64,000 bases of DNA from Advenella kashmirensis W13003 (GCF_000506985.1 NZ_KI650980.1:310001-374000); one strand, 5' to 3'. Positions 19,621 to 30,876 are shown, numbered from the stretch's first letter. Notes: generated by a model not told the origin, from the sequence alone. Numbers and translations: made by a program.

Positions 19621-20694
19621 GTGTCCTACAATACTGATGATTTACGTATCCGAGAAATTAAAGAACTGAGTCCGCCGTCCCATCTAATGCGTGAATTTAC
19701 CTGTTCCACTCAGGTGTCCAGTCTGGTGCACGATACCCGCGAGGCCATCCATCGTATTTTGCACGCGCGCGATGATCGGCTGGTGGTCATTATCGGTCCA
19801 TGCTCGATTCACGATCCGGCTGCTGCCCGCGAATATGTCAAACGTCTGAAGGAACAACGTGACCGTTTCAGCGAGGATCTGGAAATCGTCATGCGAGTTT
19901 ATTTCGAAAAGCCGCGTACGACCGTGGGCTGGAAAGGATTGATCAATGATCCGGACCTGGACGGCAGTTTCAATATTAACAAGGGCGTGCGACTGGCTCG
20001 CGAATTGCTGCTCGAAGTCAATGAGCATGGCGTGCCGGCCGGCTGCGAATTCCTTGATATGATCACACCGCAATATATTGCTGACCTGGTGTCGTGGGGC
20101 GCAATCGGTGCACGTACTACCGAAAGCCAGGTGCATCGTGAGCTGGCTTCAGGCCTGTCCTGCCCGGTAGGCTTCAAGAACGGAACCGATGGCAATATCA
20201 AGATTGCAATTGACGCGATCAACGCAGCATCACAGCCTCATCATTTTCTGTCCGTCACCAAAGGCGGGCATTCGGCCATCGTCTCCACCACGGGTAATGA
20301 CGATTGTCATGTCATCCTGCGCGGCGGCAAAGCACCCAATTATGATGCCGAAAATATCAACATTATGTCCGAGCAGTTGTCCAAGGCCGGTTTGCCCAGT
20401 CGCATCATGATTGATGCAAGCCACGCCAACAGCAACAAAAAATATGAGAATCAGCCTCTGGTGATTGACGATGTGTCACGCCAGATCGAAGCGGGCGACC
20501 ATCGCATTTGCGGTGTCATGATCGAAAGCCACCTGGTTGCCGGACGCCAGGATCTGAAAGAAGGTGTCGAGCTGACTTACGGCCAGAGTATCACCGATGG
20601 CTGCATCGGCTGGGATACCTCAGTGCAGGTGCTGGAACGGCTGGCCCAGGCGGTGCGTACCCGTCGGGAACAGAAAACAGACATCAATACCTGA
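19621..20694 (+). CDS. aroG: 3-deoxy-7-phosphoheptulonate (DAHP) synthase, class I AroG-like
   Basis: 357 residues with a GTG start six bases after GGAG. It condenses PEP and erythrose-4-phosphate, the entry step of the shikimate pathway. Class I-alpha signatures are present: IGPCSIHDP, VYFEKPRTTVGWKGLINDP, GARTTESQVHRELASGL, KNGTDG, and the metal/substrate residues in MIDASHANS. It is closest by eye to E. coli AroG, including the PAG...EFLDMITP region linked to feedback sensitivity, but the allosteric ligand cannot be read from sequence alone. It is preceded by a Phe/Tyr leader and terminator and followed by its own terminator, so it looks monocistronic. Confidence 0.95.
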   Translation: MSYNTDDLRIREIKELSPPSHLMREFTCSTQVSSLVHDTREAIHRILHARDDRLVVIIGPCSIHDPAAAREYVKRLKEQRDRFSEDLEIVMRVYFEKPRTTVGWKGLINDPDLDGSFNINKGVRLARELLLEVNEHGVPAGCEFLDMITPQYIADLVSWGAIGARTTESQVHRELASGLSCPVGFKNGTDGNIKIAIDAINAASQPHHFLSVTKGGHSAIVSTTGNDDCHVILRGGKAPNYDAENINIMSEQLSKAGLPSRIMIDASHANSNKKYENQPLVIDDVSRQIEAGDHRICGVMIESHLVAGRQDLKEGVELTYGQSITDGCIGWDTSVQVLERLAQAVRTRREQKTDINT

Positions 20695-20706
20695 TCCGGT
20701 CAATGT

Positions 20707-20734
20707 CGCGGACAACGTGTCCGCGCGCCTTTTT
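20707..20734 (+). terminator. Terminator of the DAHP synthase gene
   Basis: CGCGGACA-ACG-TGTCCGCG is a perfect 8-bp stem starting 13 bases after the stop codon, with CGCC then five T downstream. A second hairpin (ATCGGGGC/GCCCCGAT, about 20747-20770) follows and may act as a backup. Confidence 0.7.
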
Positions 20735-20882
20735 CAGTTGCATGTATCGGGGCCATTATGTGCCCCGATGTCATTTTGCTTTATCGCGCGAGTGAACAAT
20801 CATTAGGGTTAATCACGCTTTTGTATTTGGGCCGGCGGAGTATACTTTAGTGTTTATACTGAAGTCCAAAAAAAGGGTTGTC

Positions 20883-22388
20883 ATGGATGTGAGTGCCGAG
20901 TTGCAACATGCATCGCAGGCTGCAGAAAGCGCAACAGATTTTTCTGAACTGATTGCCGAACTGCATCGTGGTCTGCCGGCGCACTGTGTGTTGTCCCGTC
21001 CCGAAGAAAAGAAGCCATTCGAATGCGATGGCCTGACACTGTTCAAGGCCATGCCGGGACTGGTCGTGCTTCCGGAAAACGAAGAGCAAATCATTCATGT
21101 CCTGAAAACATGCAAGAAATTCAGTGTGCCCGTCGTGCCGCGAGGTGCGGGTACCGGCCTGTCGGGCGGCGCCACGCCCCATTCGCAGGGCGTGCTGCTG
21201 GGCGTCTCCAAGCTGAACCGGATCAAGCGCATTGATGCGCAGGCCGCAACGGCCATTGTTGAACCGGGCGTGCGCAATCTGGCCGTCTCGGAAGCGGCGG
21301 CCGCGTACGATCTGTACTACGCCCCGGATCCGTCCAGCCAGATTGCCTGTTCGATCGGCGGCAACATTGCAGAGAATGCCGGTGGTGTGCATTGCCTGAA
21401 ATATGGCCTGACGGTACACAACGTCATTCGTTTGCGCATCGTCACCATCGATGGCGATATCGTTGAACTGGGGGCCGATGCGCCTGACGCGCCCGGCCTG
21501 AACCTGTTGCCCGCTTTCATCGGTTCCGAAGGCATGCTCGGCATTGTGACCGAAGTGAAAGTCAAGCTCATTCCCAAGCCGCAACTGGCCCGTGTCGTCA
21601 TGGCCAGTTTTGCATCGGTCGAGGCGGCGGGCGTTGCGGTCAAAAACATCATCGGCTCGGGCATCATTCCCGCCGGCCTGGAAATGATGGACAAGCGTGC
21701 GACCCATATGGTCGAGCCTTTCGTGAACGCCGGCTACGACCTGGAGGCGGAAGCCATTTTGCTATGTGAGTCCGATGGTACCGAGGCCGAAGTGCAGGAC
21801 GAGATCGGTCGCATGGAAAAAGTCTTTTCCGATTGCGGGGCCACGCGCCTGCAGGTTTCGCAGTCAGAGCAGGAACGCCTGCGTTTCTGGGCCGGACGCA
21901 AGAATGCGTTTCCAGCGGCAGGCCGGGTATCGCCCGATTACTATTGTATGGATGGCACGATTCCCAAAAGCCAGCTGGCTCATGTGCTGGGCGAAATGGT
22001 CAAGATGGAAGAAAAGTACCAGTTGGGCTGTGCCAATGTCTTTCATGCCGGCGATGGCAATTTGCATCCGCTGATTCTGTTTGACGCCAACGATCCCGAC
22101 TCGGTCCGCCGTGCCGAGGATTTCGGTGCCGACATTCTTGAACTGTGCATCCGGGTAGGCGGCACGGTGACCGGTGAGCATGGCGTCGGGCTGGAGAAAA
22201 TCAACCAGATGTGCTCGCAGTTTTCGCGTGAAGAGCTGGATGCGTTTAGTGCGCTCAAAAAAGCCTTTGACCCCGACATGCTGCTTAATCCGACCAAACA
22301 GATACCGACCCTGAACCGCTGCGCCGAATATGGCCGCATGCATGTACATGGCGGTCAGATTGCCTTCCCGGACATCGAACGTTTCTAG
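20883..22388 (+). CDS. glcD: Glycolate oxidase, FAD subunit
   Basis: 501 residues from the ATG at 20883. This is the FAD-linked subunit of glycolate oxidase, which oxidises glycolate to glyoxylate at the membrane. The PCMH-type FAD-binding half shows VVPRGAGTGLSGGA and DPSSQIACSIGGNIAENAGG. The C-terminal half ends with HAGDGNLHPLILFD and GTVTGEHGVGLEK, the substrate-side motifs of GlcD/D-lactate dehydrogenases. It is the first gene of a tight glcD-glcE-glcF operon (gaps of 7 and 6 bases). No glcC-type regulator is adjacent. Confidence 0.95.
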   Translation: MDVSAELQHASQAAESATDFSELIAELHRGLPAHCVLSRPEEKKPFECDGLTLFKAMPGLVVLPENEEQIIHVLKTCKKFSVPVVPRGAGTGLSGGATPHSQGVLLGVSKLNRIKRIDAQAATAIVEPGVRNLAVSEAAAAYDLYYAPDPSSQIACSIGGNIAENAGGVHCLKYGLTVHNVIRLRIVTIDGDIVELGADAPDAPGLNLLPAFIGSEGMLGIVTEVKVKLIPKPQLARVVMASFASVEAAGVAVKNIIGSGIIPAGLEMMDKRATHMVEPFVNAGYDLEAEAILLCESDGTEAEVQDEIGRMEKVFSDCGATRLQVSQSEQERLRFWAGRKNAFPAAGRVSPDYYCMDGTIPKSQLAHVLGEMVKMEEKYQLGCANVFHAGDGNLHPLILFDANDPDSVRRAEDFGADILELCIRVGGTVTGEHGVGLEKINQMCSQFSREELDAFSALKKAFDPDMLLNPTKQIPTLNRCAEYGRMHVHGGQIAFPDIERF

Positions 22389-22395
22389 ATTGCAT

Positions 22396-23493
22396 ATGAA
22401 ATTTATCAAAGAAGATCTGACCGAACAGATTGCGGCGGCTGTGGCCGGGCGCAAGCAGATTGTGATCCGCGGGGGGGGCACCAAGGCTTTTTATGGCAAC
22501 GCCATCACTCATAGCGACCAGCTGGTGGAGCTGGATGTTACCCCCTACGCGGGCATCTGCAGTTATGAACCGTCAGAACTGGTGATGACCGCGCGTTGCG
22601 GCACCTTGCTAAGCGATATCGAAGCTGTTCTTGACGAACAGAATCAGCGGCTGGCGTGGGAGCCCCCGCATTTCGGCGACGCGGCGACGATTGGCGGCGC
22701 CATTGCAACCGGCCTGGCAGGACCGGGGCGCATGGCTGCGGGTGGCGCCAGTGATTTTGTGCTGGGCACAGTCTTGATGAATGCCGAAGGACAGGAACTG
22801 CATTTTGGCGGCACCGTCATGAAGAACGTGGCGGGATTTGACATGTCGCGTCTGCTGACCGGCTCCATGGGGGTGTTTGGTCCGATCCTGGAGGTGTCTT
22901 TCAAGGTGCTTCCCAAGTCGATCGCGAATATTACGCTGCTGCGTCACTGCACCTTGCGTGAAGCATTTGAGTGTTTTGCACAATGGCAGGCGCGGGCGCT
23001 GGGCATCAGCGCGGCATCGTGGATCCCGCAGGATGATACCCAGGACGGTGCGCTGTATGTGCGCGTATCGGGCGCCGAGCCTGCCGTCAAACAGGCGCGC
23101 CAGGTCCTGGGGGGCGAGCTTGTCGAGGAGGCGCAGGCGCAGGCACTCTGGCATTCGTTAAGAGAACATACCCATCCGTTCTTCAGCGACACGGTCTGGC
23201 GAATCTGTGTGCCGCCGCTCGCCGACCCCGTGAATGAATCGATGCCGCTGGTGGAGTGGGGGGGTGCGCAGCGCTGGCTGCGTCAGGTCAGTGATGTGAC
23301 CAATATCCGTCATGCGGCAGCCCAGCGTGGCGGTCATGCCACGCTGTTTCGTGCCGGCGCAGGTACCAGCCAGCCGGCCGACGGCGTATTTCACCCGTTG
23401 AGTGATGGCGTTGCCGGTATTACCCGCCGTCTCAAGAGCAATCTTGATCCGCTGGGCACTTTTTATTCGAACCGGTTACTCAGGAACATTTAA
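22396..23493 (+). CDS. glcE: Glycolate oxidase, FAD-binding subunit GlcE
   Basis: 365 residues from the ATG at 22396. A second, shorter FAD-binding subunit that is needed for glycolate oxidase activity. It shows IVIRGGGTKAFYG near the start, LAWEPPHFGDAATIGGAIATGLAGP for flavin contact and GTVMKNVAGFDMSRLLTGSMG, all typical of GlcE. It ends with the family tail LDPLGTFYSNRL. It is shorter than GlcD because the C-terminal cap is reduced. Confidence 0.95.
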   Translation: MKFIKEDLTEQIAAAVAGRKQIVIRGGGTKAFYGNAITHSDQLVELDVTPYAGICSYEPSELVMTARCGTLLSDIEAVLDEQNQRLAWEPPHFGDAATIGGAIATGLAGPGRMAAGGASDFVLGTVLMNAEGQELHFGGTVMKNVAGFDMSRLLTGSMGVFGPILEVSFKVLPKSIANITLLRHCTLREAFECFAQWQARALGISAASWIPQDDTQDGALYVRVSGAEPAVKQARQVLGGELVEEAQAQALWHSLREHTHPFFSDTVWRICVPPLADPVNESMPLVEWGGAQRWLRQVSDVTNIRHAAAQRGGHATLFRAGAGTSQPADGVFHPLSDGVAGITRRLKSNLDPLGTFYSNRLLRNI

Positions 23494-23499
23494 CGTATC

Positions 23500-24726
23500 A
23501 TGCAGACCAATTTAGCCGACTGGGCGAAAAACAGCAGCTATGGCGAAGAAGTCGATGCGATTCTGCGCAAATGTGTGCATTGCGGTTTCTGTTCGGCCAC
23601 CTGTCCCAGCTATCAGATACTCGGAGACGAGCGCGACAGCCCGCGCGGCCGTATTTATCTGATCAAGGAAATTGTCGAAGGTGCCCAGCCCACCAGCATT
23701 ACCCAGAAACATCTGGACCAGTGTCTGACCTGTCACAACTGCGAGACCACCTGTCCCTCGGGGGTGCAATACGGACACCTGGTGGACATCGGGCGTGAGC
23801 TGGTGGCCGACAGAGTACCGCGCACGCCGACGGATCGCCTGCGTCGTACGCTGCTGGCGGCGGGGCTGAACTCTTCAGCCTTTGCGCCGGCGGTTAAACT
23901 GGGTCGCATGCTGCGCTCCTTCATGCCGGCCACGCTGGCCGCCAAGCTGCCCGAATCCAGGCCCGCAGGCTCCATTCCCAAGACCCGGCACGAGCGCCGG
24001 GTGCTGGTGCCGCTCGGTTGCGTGCAGCCCGCGCTGATGCCGTCCATCGATGCCGCTACTATCCGGGTATTGGACGCGGCCGGCATTTCATCGGTCGATA
24101 TCTCTCGCCAGACGTGTTGTGGTGCCGTCAATTTCCACCTGGACAAGGTGCAGAACAGTGTCGCCCAAATGAAAAGCAATATCGACGCCTGGGTTCCGCT
24201 GCTGGAATCGGGTGAGGTGGAAGCCATTATTATGAATGCATCGGGCTGTGGTGCCTTCGTCAAGGAGTACCCGTTTTACCTTCGCAATGAGCCTGAGTAT
24301 GCGCAAAAAGCCCGTTACCTGGTTCAGCATGTCAAAGATATTGCAGAATTGATCGCACCCGAAGCGGCCCGTCTGAAAGCCAGGTTCAAAAAGCCGTTAC
24401 CACAGCGGGTGGCGTTTCACCCGCCCTGCACGCTGCAGCACTGGCAGGGCCTGCGACCCCTGACTGAGTCCATGCTTGCAGAACTGGGATTTGGCCTCAA
24501 GGCGTTCGGGGAGGCCAATCTGTGCTGCGGATCGGCCGGCACGTATTCCGTTTTGCAGCCGCAGATCGCCACGGGACTGCGCGACCGCAAGCTTGCCGCG
24601 ATCGACCAGGCCCAGCCCGAGGTCATTATTACCTCCAATATGGGTTGCATGTCCCATCTGCAAACGGGCACGCCCACCCCGGTGCGCCACTGGGTGGAAG
24701 TGGTGGATGAGGCATTAAGCGCCTAG
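23500..24726 (+). CDS. glcF: Glycolate oxidase, iron-sulfur subunit GlcF
   Basis: 408 residues. Two ferredoxin-type 4Fe-4S motifs are visible, [13 protein letters not shown] at about residues 25-37 and [14 protein letters not shown] at about 75-88. Two cysteine-rich CCG-type domains ([11 protein letters not shown] and [11 protein letters not shown]) follow. It passes electrons from the flavin subunits to the membrane quinone pool. It starts six bases after glcE and closes the operon. Confidence 0.96.
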   Translation: MQTNLADWAKNSSYGEEVDAILRKCVHCGFCSATCPSYQILGDERDSPRGRIYLIKEIVEGAQPTSITQKHLDQCLTCHNCETTCPSGVQYGHLVDIGRELVADRVPRTPTDRLRRTLLAAGLNSSAFAPAVKLGRMLRSFMPATLAAKLPESRPAGSIPKTRHERRVLVPLGCVQPALMPSIDAATIRVLDAAGISSVDISRQTCCGAVNFHLDKVQNSVAQMKSNIDAWVPLLESGEVEAIIMNASGCGAFVKEYPFYLRNEPEYAQKARYLVQHVKDIAELIAPEAARLKARFKKPLPQRVAFHPPCTLQHWQGLRPLTESMLAELGFGLKAFGEANLCCGSAGTYSVLQPQIATGLRDRKLAAIDQAQPEVIITSNMGCMSHLQTGTPTPVRHWVEVVDEALSA

Positions 24727-24766
24727 ATCGCCCGGATTCCCCCGTTTTTACAGCCGGGGCGGTAAA

Positions 24767-25894
24767 ATGTCGCCCATGACTGAACAAACTTCTGTAAAAC
24801 CTCGTGTCGTGGTCGGCATGTCGGGCGGCGTCGACTCGTCGGTCAGCGCCTGGCTGCTCAAAGAGCAGGGCTACGATGTGGTCGGTCTTTTCATGAAAAA
24901 CTGGGAAGACGACGACGATTCCGAATACTGCTCGACCCGCCAGGACTGGCTGGACGCCGCCAGCGTTGCCGATCTGGTGGGGGTTGACATCGAGGCCGTC
25001 AATTTTTCGGCCGATTATAAGGACCGTGTCTTTTCCGAATTTCTTCGGGAGTACTCGGCCGGGCGCACGCCCAATCCAGACGTGCTCTGTAACGCGGAAA
25101 TCAAGTTCAAGGCCTTTCTGGATCACGCCCTGACCCTGGGGGCCGATTATATTGCCACCGGGCATTATGCCCGCGTACGCGCCGTGCAGCAGGAGGGCGC
25201 CACCGCCTATCAATTACTCAAAGGGCGCGACGCCAGCAAAGACCAAAGCTACTTCCTGCATCGCCTCAATCAGGCGCAATTGTCCAAGGCCCTGTTTCCG
25301 CTGGGCGAGATGGACAAGACCGAGGTGCGTCAAATTGCCCATAAACTGGGCCTGCCCAACGCGGCCAAAAAAGACTCCACCGGCATCTGCTTTATCGGCG
25401 AGCGGCCGTTTCGCGAATTTCTCAACCGCTATCTGCCGACCAACCCTGGCCCGATTCTGACCGATGACGGCCAGCAGGTGGGTGAGCATCACGGTCTGGC
25501 ATTTTATACTTTGGGCCAGCGCAAGGGCCTGGGCATTGGCGGGGTCAAAGGCCGCCAGAATGATGATGGCGTTGCCGACGCCTGGTATGTGGCGCGCAAG
25601 GACCTGAAAAATAATATTCTGTACGTGGTATCGGGTCATGACCATCCCTGGTTGCTGCAGCATGACGTGCTGGCCGACGATGTCAGCTGGGTAGCGGGTC
25701 ACGCACCGGCGGTAGGGCGCTACGGTGCCAAAACACGCTATCGTCAGGCAGATGCGGCCTGCGAGCTGGTTCATCCAGACACTCCCGCGCAATTGCATTT
25801 GCGATTTACTCAGGCGCAGTGGGCCGTCACGCCCGGCCAGTCCAGTGTTCTTTATGATGGTGATATTTGCCTGGGCGGCGGCATTATCGTCTGA
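24767..25894 (+). CDS. mnmA: tRNA-specific 2-thiouridylase
   Basis: 375 residues. It thiolates U34 of tRNAs for Lys, Glu and Gln, using sulfur relayed from IscS. The PP-loop [13 protein letters not shown] lies at about residues 18-30. The catalytic cysteines are in [12 protein letters not shown] and [13 protein letters not shown]. The C-terminal beta-barrel has [11 protein letters not shown]. An ATG three codons in (24776) is an alternative start. It stands alone between glcF and purB. Confidence 0.97.
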   Translation: MSPMTEQTSVKPRVVVGMSGGVDSSVSAWLLKEQGYDVVGLFMKNWEDDDDSEYCSTRQDWLDAASVADLVGVDIEAVNFSADYKDRVFSEFLREYSAGRTPNPDVLCNAEIKFKAFLDHALTLGADYIATGHYARVRAVQQEGATAYQLLKGRDASKDQSYFLHRLNQAQLSKALFPLGEMDKTEVRQIAHKLGLPNAAKKDSTGICFIGERPFREFLNRYLPTNPGPILTDDGQQVGEHHGLAFYTLGQRKGLGIGGVKGRQNDDGVADAWYVARKDLKNNILYVVSGHDHPWLLQHDVLADDVSWVAGHAPAVGRYGAKTRYRQADAACELVHPDTPAQLHLRFTQAQWAVTPGQSSVLYDGDICLGGGIIV

Positions 25895-25922
25895 TCCTGG
25901 CGCACTGCGTGCCAGCCTGTAA

Positions 25923-27329
<1,407 letters not shown>

Positions 27330-27423
27330 ACGCGATTGTCCGCGAGAATGCACGCCCTGAGTGACGTGTCGTGGATGTCAGAGCAGCCGGTCATGCGTGC
27401 CGGGTCTATGTGATGCATTTGGT

Positions 27424-27453
27424 AAACAGTCGGTGTGTCACCGGCTGTTTTTT
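27424..27453 (+). terminator. Terminator downstream of purB
   Basis: AAACAGTCGGTG and CACCGGCTGTTT form a 12-bp stem (one G-U) around a TGT loop, followed by an extended U-run. It lies about 95 bases after the purB stop and before the cytochrome c' gene. Confidence 0.85.
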
Positions 27454-27524
27454 GTTTTGCGCTATCGTACAGTGGTTCTTGTTTGCGCTATGATAAGCAT
27501 TCTGATTTTCCAGGAGCGTAAGAC

Positions 27525-27977
27525 ATGAAGAAAGTATCGTTGGTGATTGCTGCAGCAACCTGTATGGCCGTACTGTCAATGACGGCGCATGCTGAGTTTC
27601 TCAAACCTGAAGAAGCCCGCCACTATCGACATCATGGCATGGAATTCATTGGTGATAACTTCAAGCGCATGGGCCATATGGTCAAGGGTGAACAGCCCTA
27701 CGAGAAGGAAGCGTTCATCAAATACGCCAGCCTGCTCAAGACACTGGCGCCGCTTCCGTTCGAGGCCTTTTATAAAGGCACTGAAGGCGGCGATGCCAAA
27801 GACGAAGTATTCACCGATCCGGAAGGCTTTAATAAGGCAAAAGACAAAATGCTGGTTGCGGTGGATAAATTGGCAACCGAGGCTCAATCCGGGGATATGA
27901 AAAAAATAAAGATTGCTTTCGGCGGGGTCGGGCAAAGCTGTAAAGCCTGCCATGATAATTACCGCAAGGACGACTGA
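27525..27977 (+). CDS. Cytochrome c' family protein
   Basis: 150 residues with a cleavable signal peptide (cleavage likely after AHA near residue 23) and one C-terminal heme site CKACHDN at about residues 140-146. This is the layout of the four-helix cytochromes c'/c556. It is therefore periplasmic. Members bind NO or act as small electron carriers; the role here is not determined. It faces a cytochrome b561-like gene with only two bases between their ends, suggesting that the pair works in one electron path. Confidence 0.88.
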   Translation: MKKVSLVIAAATCMAVLSMTAHAEFLKPEEARHYRHHGMEFIGDNFKRMGHMVKGEQPYEKEAFIKYASLLKTLAPLPFEAFYKGTEGGDAKDEVFTDPEGFNKAKDKMLVAVDKLATEAQSGDMKKIKIAFGGVGQSCKACHDNYRKDD

Positions 27978-27979
27978 TA

Positions 27980-28669
27980 TCAGTATTGTGATATCCAGAA
28001 AACCAGTGCGGCGCATGCCAGCAGTATGATTACCGCCCTCAGGGCGACCGGCGCGTTGTCCAGTGCCGGTTCAACAGCGCCGGCGTGATGATCCCGGGTG
28101 ACAGGCAGGTCGCCGGTAACCATTGCCCGCAGCAGCGGCTGTCGGCGAAATAGCGTGTAATAGATAATTGCACACAGATGTAATATTACAAGTGAAATAA
28201 GAACCCATTCGCTGGCATGATGCAGTGAGTTGAATATGCGGCTGAGCGTCGGATTGAGGGAGCTTAGCGGACCGTCAAATAGGATATCGTCGCTGGCGAA
28301 CAGGCCACTGACTGCCTGCAGCCCGAAAGCTGCGAGCATGGCAACGACTGACCATGCTCCCAGCGGGTTATGGCCGATCACTTGAGACGGGTTGCGCAAA
28401 TATGTCAGGACGCGTGTGGGGCCGGTTATAAAATGACGAAATTGTGCGTAGCGCGGACCGAAGAGCCCCCAGATCAGGCGAAACAGGATGAGGGTGAGTA
28501 CACCGTAGCCGAATCGCGAATGCCATGTCATCCAGTCCAGGCCGGTTTCGGACAGCCATCCTTCGGTGATGCCGGCGGATTTGACGCAGGCATAAGCGCC
28601 CAGCACACAGACGACAAGCGCCCAGTGAAACAATCGCAATGGCAGATCCCAGACCCTGATTTTTTCCAC
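27980..28669 (-). CDS. Cytochrome b561-type membrane protein
   Basis: 229 residues. Four to five membrane helices can be read, with the N-terminal VWDLPLRLFHWALV (first heme His) and later WHSRFGYG and SLHHASEWVLISLVILHL, which supply further axial His candidates. The C-terminal helix ends WISQY. The pattern is that of di-heme cytochrome b561/b-b6 domain proteins that carry electrons between quinol and periplasmic cytochromes. The convergent cytochrome c' is a plausible partner. Confidence 0.85.
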   Translation of the reverse strand: MEKIRVWDLPLRLFHWALVVCVLGAYACVKSAGITEGWLSETGLDWMTWHSRFGYGVLTLILFRLIWGLFGPRYAQFRHFITGPTRVLTYLRNPSQVIGHNPLGAWSVVAMLAAFGLQAVSGLFASDDILFDGPLSSLNPTLSRIFNSLHHASEWVLISLVILHLCAIIYYTLFRRQPLLRAMVTGDLPVTRDHHAGAVEPALDNAPVALRAVIILLACAALVFWISQY

Positions 28670-28808
28670 GTGTACTTTCCTGAATGTTGGCGACTATCAC
28701 CATTGCCATAGCCCGAACTTTACAGTTATTCTATCATTTGATGTGAAATCGGCACCAAGTTGTTCTATGATAAGCAAACTACTTAAACAGGTTACCGCAT
28801 AGGTATTT

Positions 28809-29375
28809 ATGTCTCGTTCAATCAAAGTCATGTCGGCGATCATTGCAGCCGCAGTGCTGGCAGGGTGCTCGTCAACAAAAACGGGCGGCCGGGATCCTTC
28901 CCTGAGCCACTCCCCGCGCAAGCAGGTCGTGCGTATGGATTACAACGAAAGCGCGTATGCCGTGCCCGTCGGTCAGCCGACCATGCTGGTGGGGCGCACT
29001 TTCATTTATGACGCCATCAATGGCGGTGAACGCAGTGGCGGGTATGTCGACGTGGTGCTCAATCCGGTATCGGCCATGAGCAATCAATGGTTCGATGCGG
29101 TGTGCCGTCGCGGGCATATTCTGAAGGGCAAACCCGACCCGCGCTATGCGGCCAGAGCCTATGCGTCCAAAACCAATTCCTTTGGCCAGTATGCGTTTAC
29201 CAATGTGCCCTCCGGCGAATACTATCTGACCACGCGTCTGTACTGGATGGATACCAAGCCTTTTTCCGGCGCCGTTCAGTATGGCGGTCTGCTGGCCAAA
29301 AAGGTCCGGCTGGTGCCGGGAACCAATACCATTAATTTGTCCGATAGCGATAAATGTCGCGGCTATTTTCATTAA
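28809..29375 (+). CDS. Putative lipoprotein with a carboxypeptidase-regulatory-like fold
   Basis: 188 residues. The signal ends in LAGC (Cys about residue 20), so a lipid anchor is predicted. The C-terminal half contains TNSFGQYAFTNVPSGEYYLT, the usual strand-turn pattern of carboxypeptidase-regulatory-like beta-sandwiches. Cys residues at the centre and near the end could pair. The function is unknown. It is the first of three lipoprotein genes in a row on the plus strand, each with its own spacing of about 170-200 bases. Confidence 0.7.
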   Translation: MSRSIKVMSAIIAAAVLAGCSSTKTGGRDPSLSHSPRKQVVRMDYNESAYAVPVGQPTMLVGRTFIYDAINGGERSGGYVDVVLNPVSAMSNQWFDAVCRRGHILKGKPDPRYAARAYASKTNSFGQYAFTNVPSGEYYLTTRLYWMDTKPFSGAVQYGGLLAKKVRLVPGTNTINLSDSDKCRGYFH

Positions 29376-29578
29376 ATCTGCCGAACCGTAAGAGCAGGTG
29401 CCATCGTTGTGGCACTTCGTTCCGGTTTTGCCCCACACTTTGCAATCCTTTACCCAAACAAACCGCTACATTCACATTTTGCAATGAATTTACCCGGCTT
29501 TAATGATTAAATTAGGCAGGCGAAGGATTCTGTCTCTTGTTTATGCAGCATTTTTTATCTATATCTGAAAGGCAAACT

Positions 29579-30154
29579 ATGAAACTAACCACCGTTGTGA
29601 CCGTCGCTGCAGTGATGGCAGCGCTTGCTGGATGCAGTGTTTTTGAAAAGAAAGATACGTCGGGAACCGTTCCGGCAACAGAAGCGCGTCCGGGCAGTAC
29701 CTCGGCAGGGGTGCAAAGAACCGGCGCCGGTAACCTGGAAATTTATGTTGGCTCGACTGAACAGCCGAAAACCACGATCCGCACCGGCGCACCTGGCAAG
29801 AAAACGACCAAGGTTGTGCCTGCAAAAACCACCCCACTTCAAGTGGGTGCCCAAACCTATCTTGCTGTCGGCCCGATTCTGACGAGTACCGATGTCAAAA
29901 AAGTGTTTGTGACCAAGGCGGGGGATCGTCCGGCGCTCGGGCTGCGTTTGACGCCGGAAGGTACACGCAAGCTGAATGCCGAAATTACAGGCAAGATCGC
30001 CAAAGGTAAAATGGTACTGGCCAGTCTGAATGATTCCGTGTTTTCAACAACAATCGCCTCGCCTGGCGCCGTCGACGATGGTGTTCTGCTGTTGCCTATG
30101 GCGACGCTGAACAATGCCAAAACGGCGGCTGATATTATTCGCGGCAAAAAATAA
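29579..30154 (+). CDS. Lipoprotein with SecD P1-head-like domain (copy 1)
   Basis: 191 residues from the ATG at 29579, which has AAAGG upstream. The lipobox LAGC gives a lipid-anchored Cys near residue 18. After a Thr/Ser/Pro-rich linker comes a domain reading PILTSTDVKKV, GDRPALGLRLTPEGTRKL and a following MVLASLNDSVF strand, ending in NNAKTAADIIRG. This order resembles the P1-head subdomain of SecD. No membrane segments of SecD are present. The next gene encodes a divergent relative. Function unknown. Confidence 0.68.
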   Translation: MKLTTVVTVAAVMAALAGCSVFEKKDTSGTVPATEARPGSTSAGVQRTGAGNLEIYVGSTEQPKTTIRTGAPGKKTTKVVPAKTTPLQVGAQTYLAVGPILTSTDVKKVFVTKAGDRPALGLRLTPEGTRKLNAEITGKIAKGKMVLASLNDSVFSTTIASPGAVDDGVLLLPMATLNNAKTAADIIRGKK

Positions 30155-30321
30155 AAGCCGGGTGCCTTCCGCATTTATGGCTGTCGTTTTACCGTTGCGC
30201 TGCTGTTCATTATTGAGGCTTGATAACAACTGCACGTTGTTTTTTGTCTGAATATGTTGTAACGTAAAAGGACAGCTTTACGCGAAGTTGTTCTCAAATC
30301 CGTTTTAATTAGGAAAATACT

Positions 30322-30813
30322 ATGAAATTATCCAGAAAAGTTGCGTTGGTTGTGCTTCCGCTGGCTGCCATTCTGGCCGGTTGTAACACAATGAAGACGG
30401 GGACCGAAAGCACACCCGGCAGCACAGCACAAACACCCGCCGCACAAGGTACGGCAGTTGATGTGTTCCTGGCTTCTGACAAAGTCATCAAAAGTTATCG
30501 TCCTGTTAAGCTGAGTGAGAAACAGACCATTTATGTCAGCAAAACGCCGATCATTACGCGCGCCAATCTGACCAGCGTTGATCGCGTTCGTGACAGCCAG
30601 GGTCGTTCGTTTGTCAAATTGTCCCTCAATCCTGCAGGCGTAGCCGCTCTGAATGCAGCGCCCAAGGAACAGGGTTACGCAACTACGGTTGGCGGCCAAC
30701 TGGCTTCTCTGACCGGTATTCGTCAGAACAACGATTTCCTCTTCATGGTACGTGACGACCAGGTTGCGGGTTCCGTTGTCGAGGCGATTGCGCCCAAAAC
30801 AGCTGCAAAATAA
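30322..30813 (+). CDS. Lipoprotein with SecD P1-head-like domain (copy 2)
   Basis: 163 residues. The signal ends LAGC (Cys about residue 22). After a Thr/Pro-rich linker the domain reads IYVSKTPIITRANLTSV, then GRSFVKLSLNPAGVAALNA. This is the same pattern as the preceding gene (PIxT, G-x(4)-LxLxPxG, LNA), but the C-terminal strand differs and is shorter. The two look like diverged tandem paralogues of a free-standing SecD P1-head-like domain. A clear terminator follows. Confidence 0.68.
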   Translation: MKLSRKVALVVLPLAAILAGCNTMKTGTESTPGSTAQTPAAQGTAVDVFLASDKVIKSYRPVKLSEKQTIYVSKTPIITRANLTSVDRVRDSQGRSFVKLSLNPAGVAALNAAPKEQGYATTVGGQLASLTGIRQNNDFLFMVRDDQVAGSVVEAIAPKTAAK

Positions 30814-30851
30814 TACCTGCTGTCGGTCAATCATTGACGCAAGTATGATCA

Positions 30852-30876
30852 CCCCGCGTTTATCGCGGGGTTTTTT
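30852..30876 (+). terminator. Terminator after the lipoprotein cluster
   Basis: CCCCGCG-TTTAT-CGCGGGG followed by six T is a textbook intrinsic terminator 38 bases after the stop of the second SecD-like lipoprotein. It separates the lipoproteins from the next gene. Confidence 0.92.

Noticed and set aside
29376-29460. Stem GTGCCA/TGGCAC after the first lipoprotein
   Set aside because: No U-run and a weak stem, so not called as a terminator.
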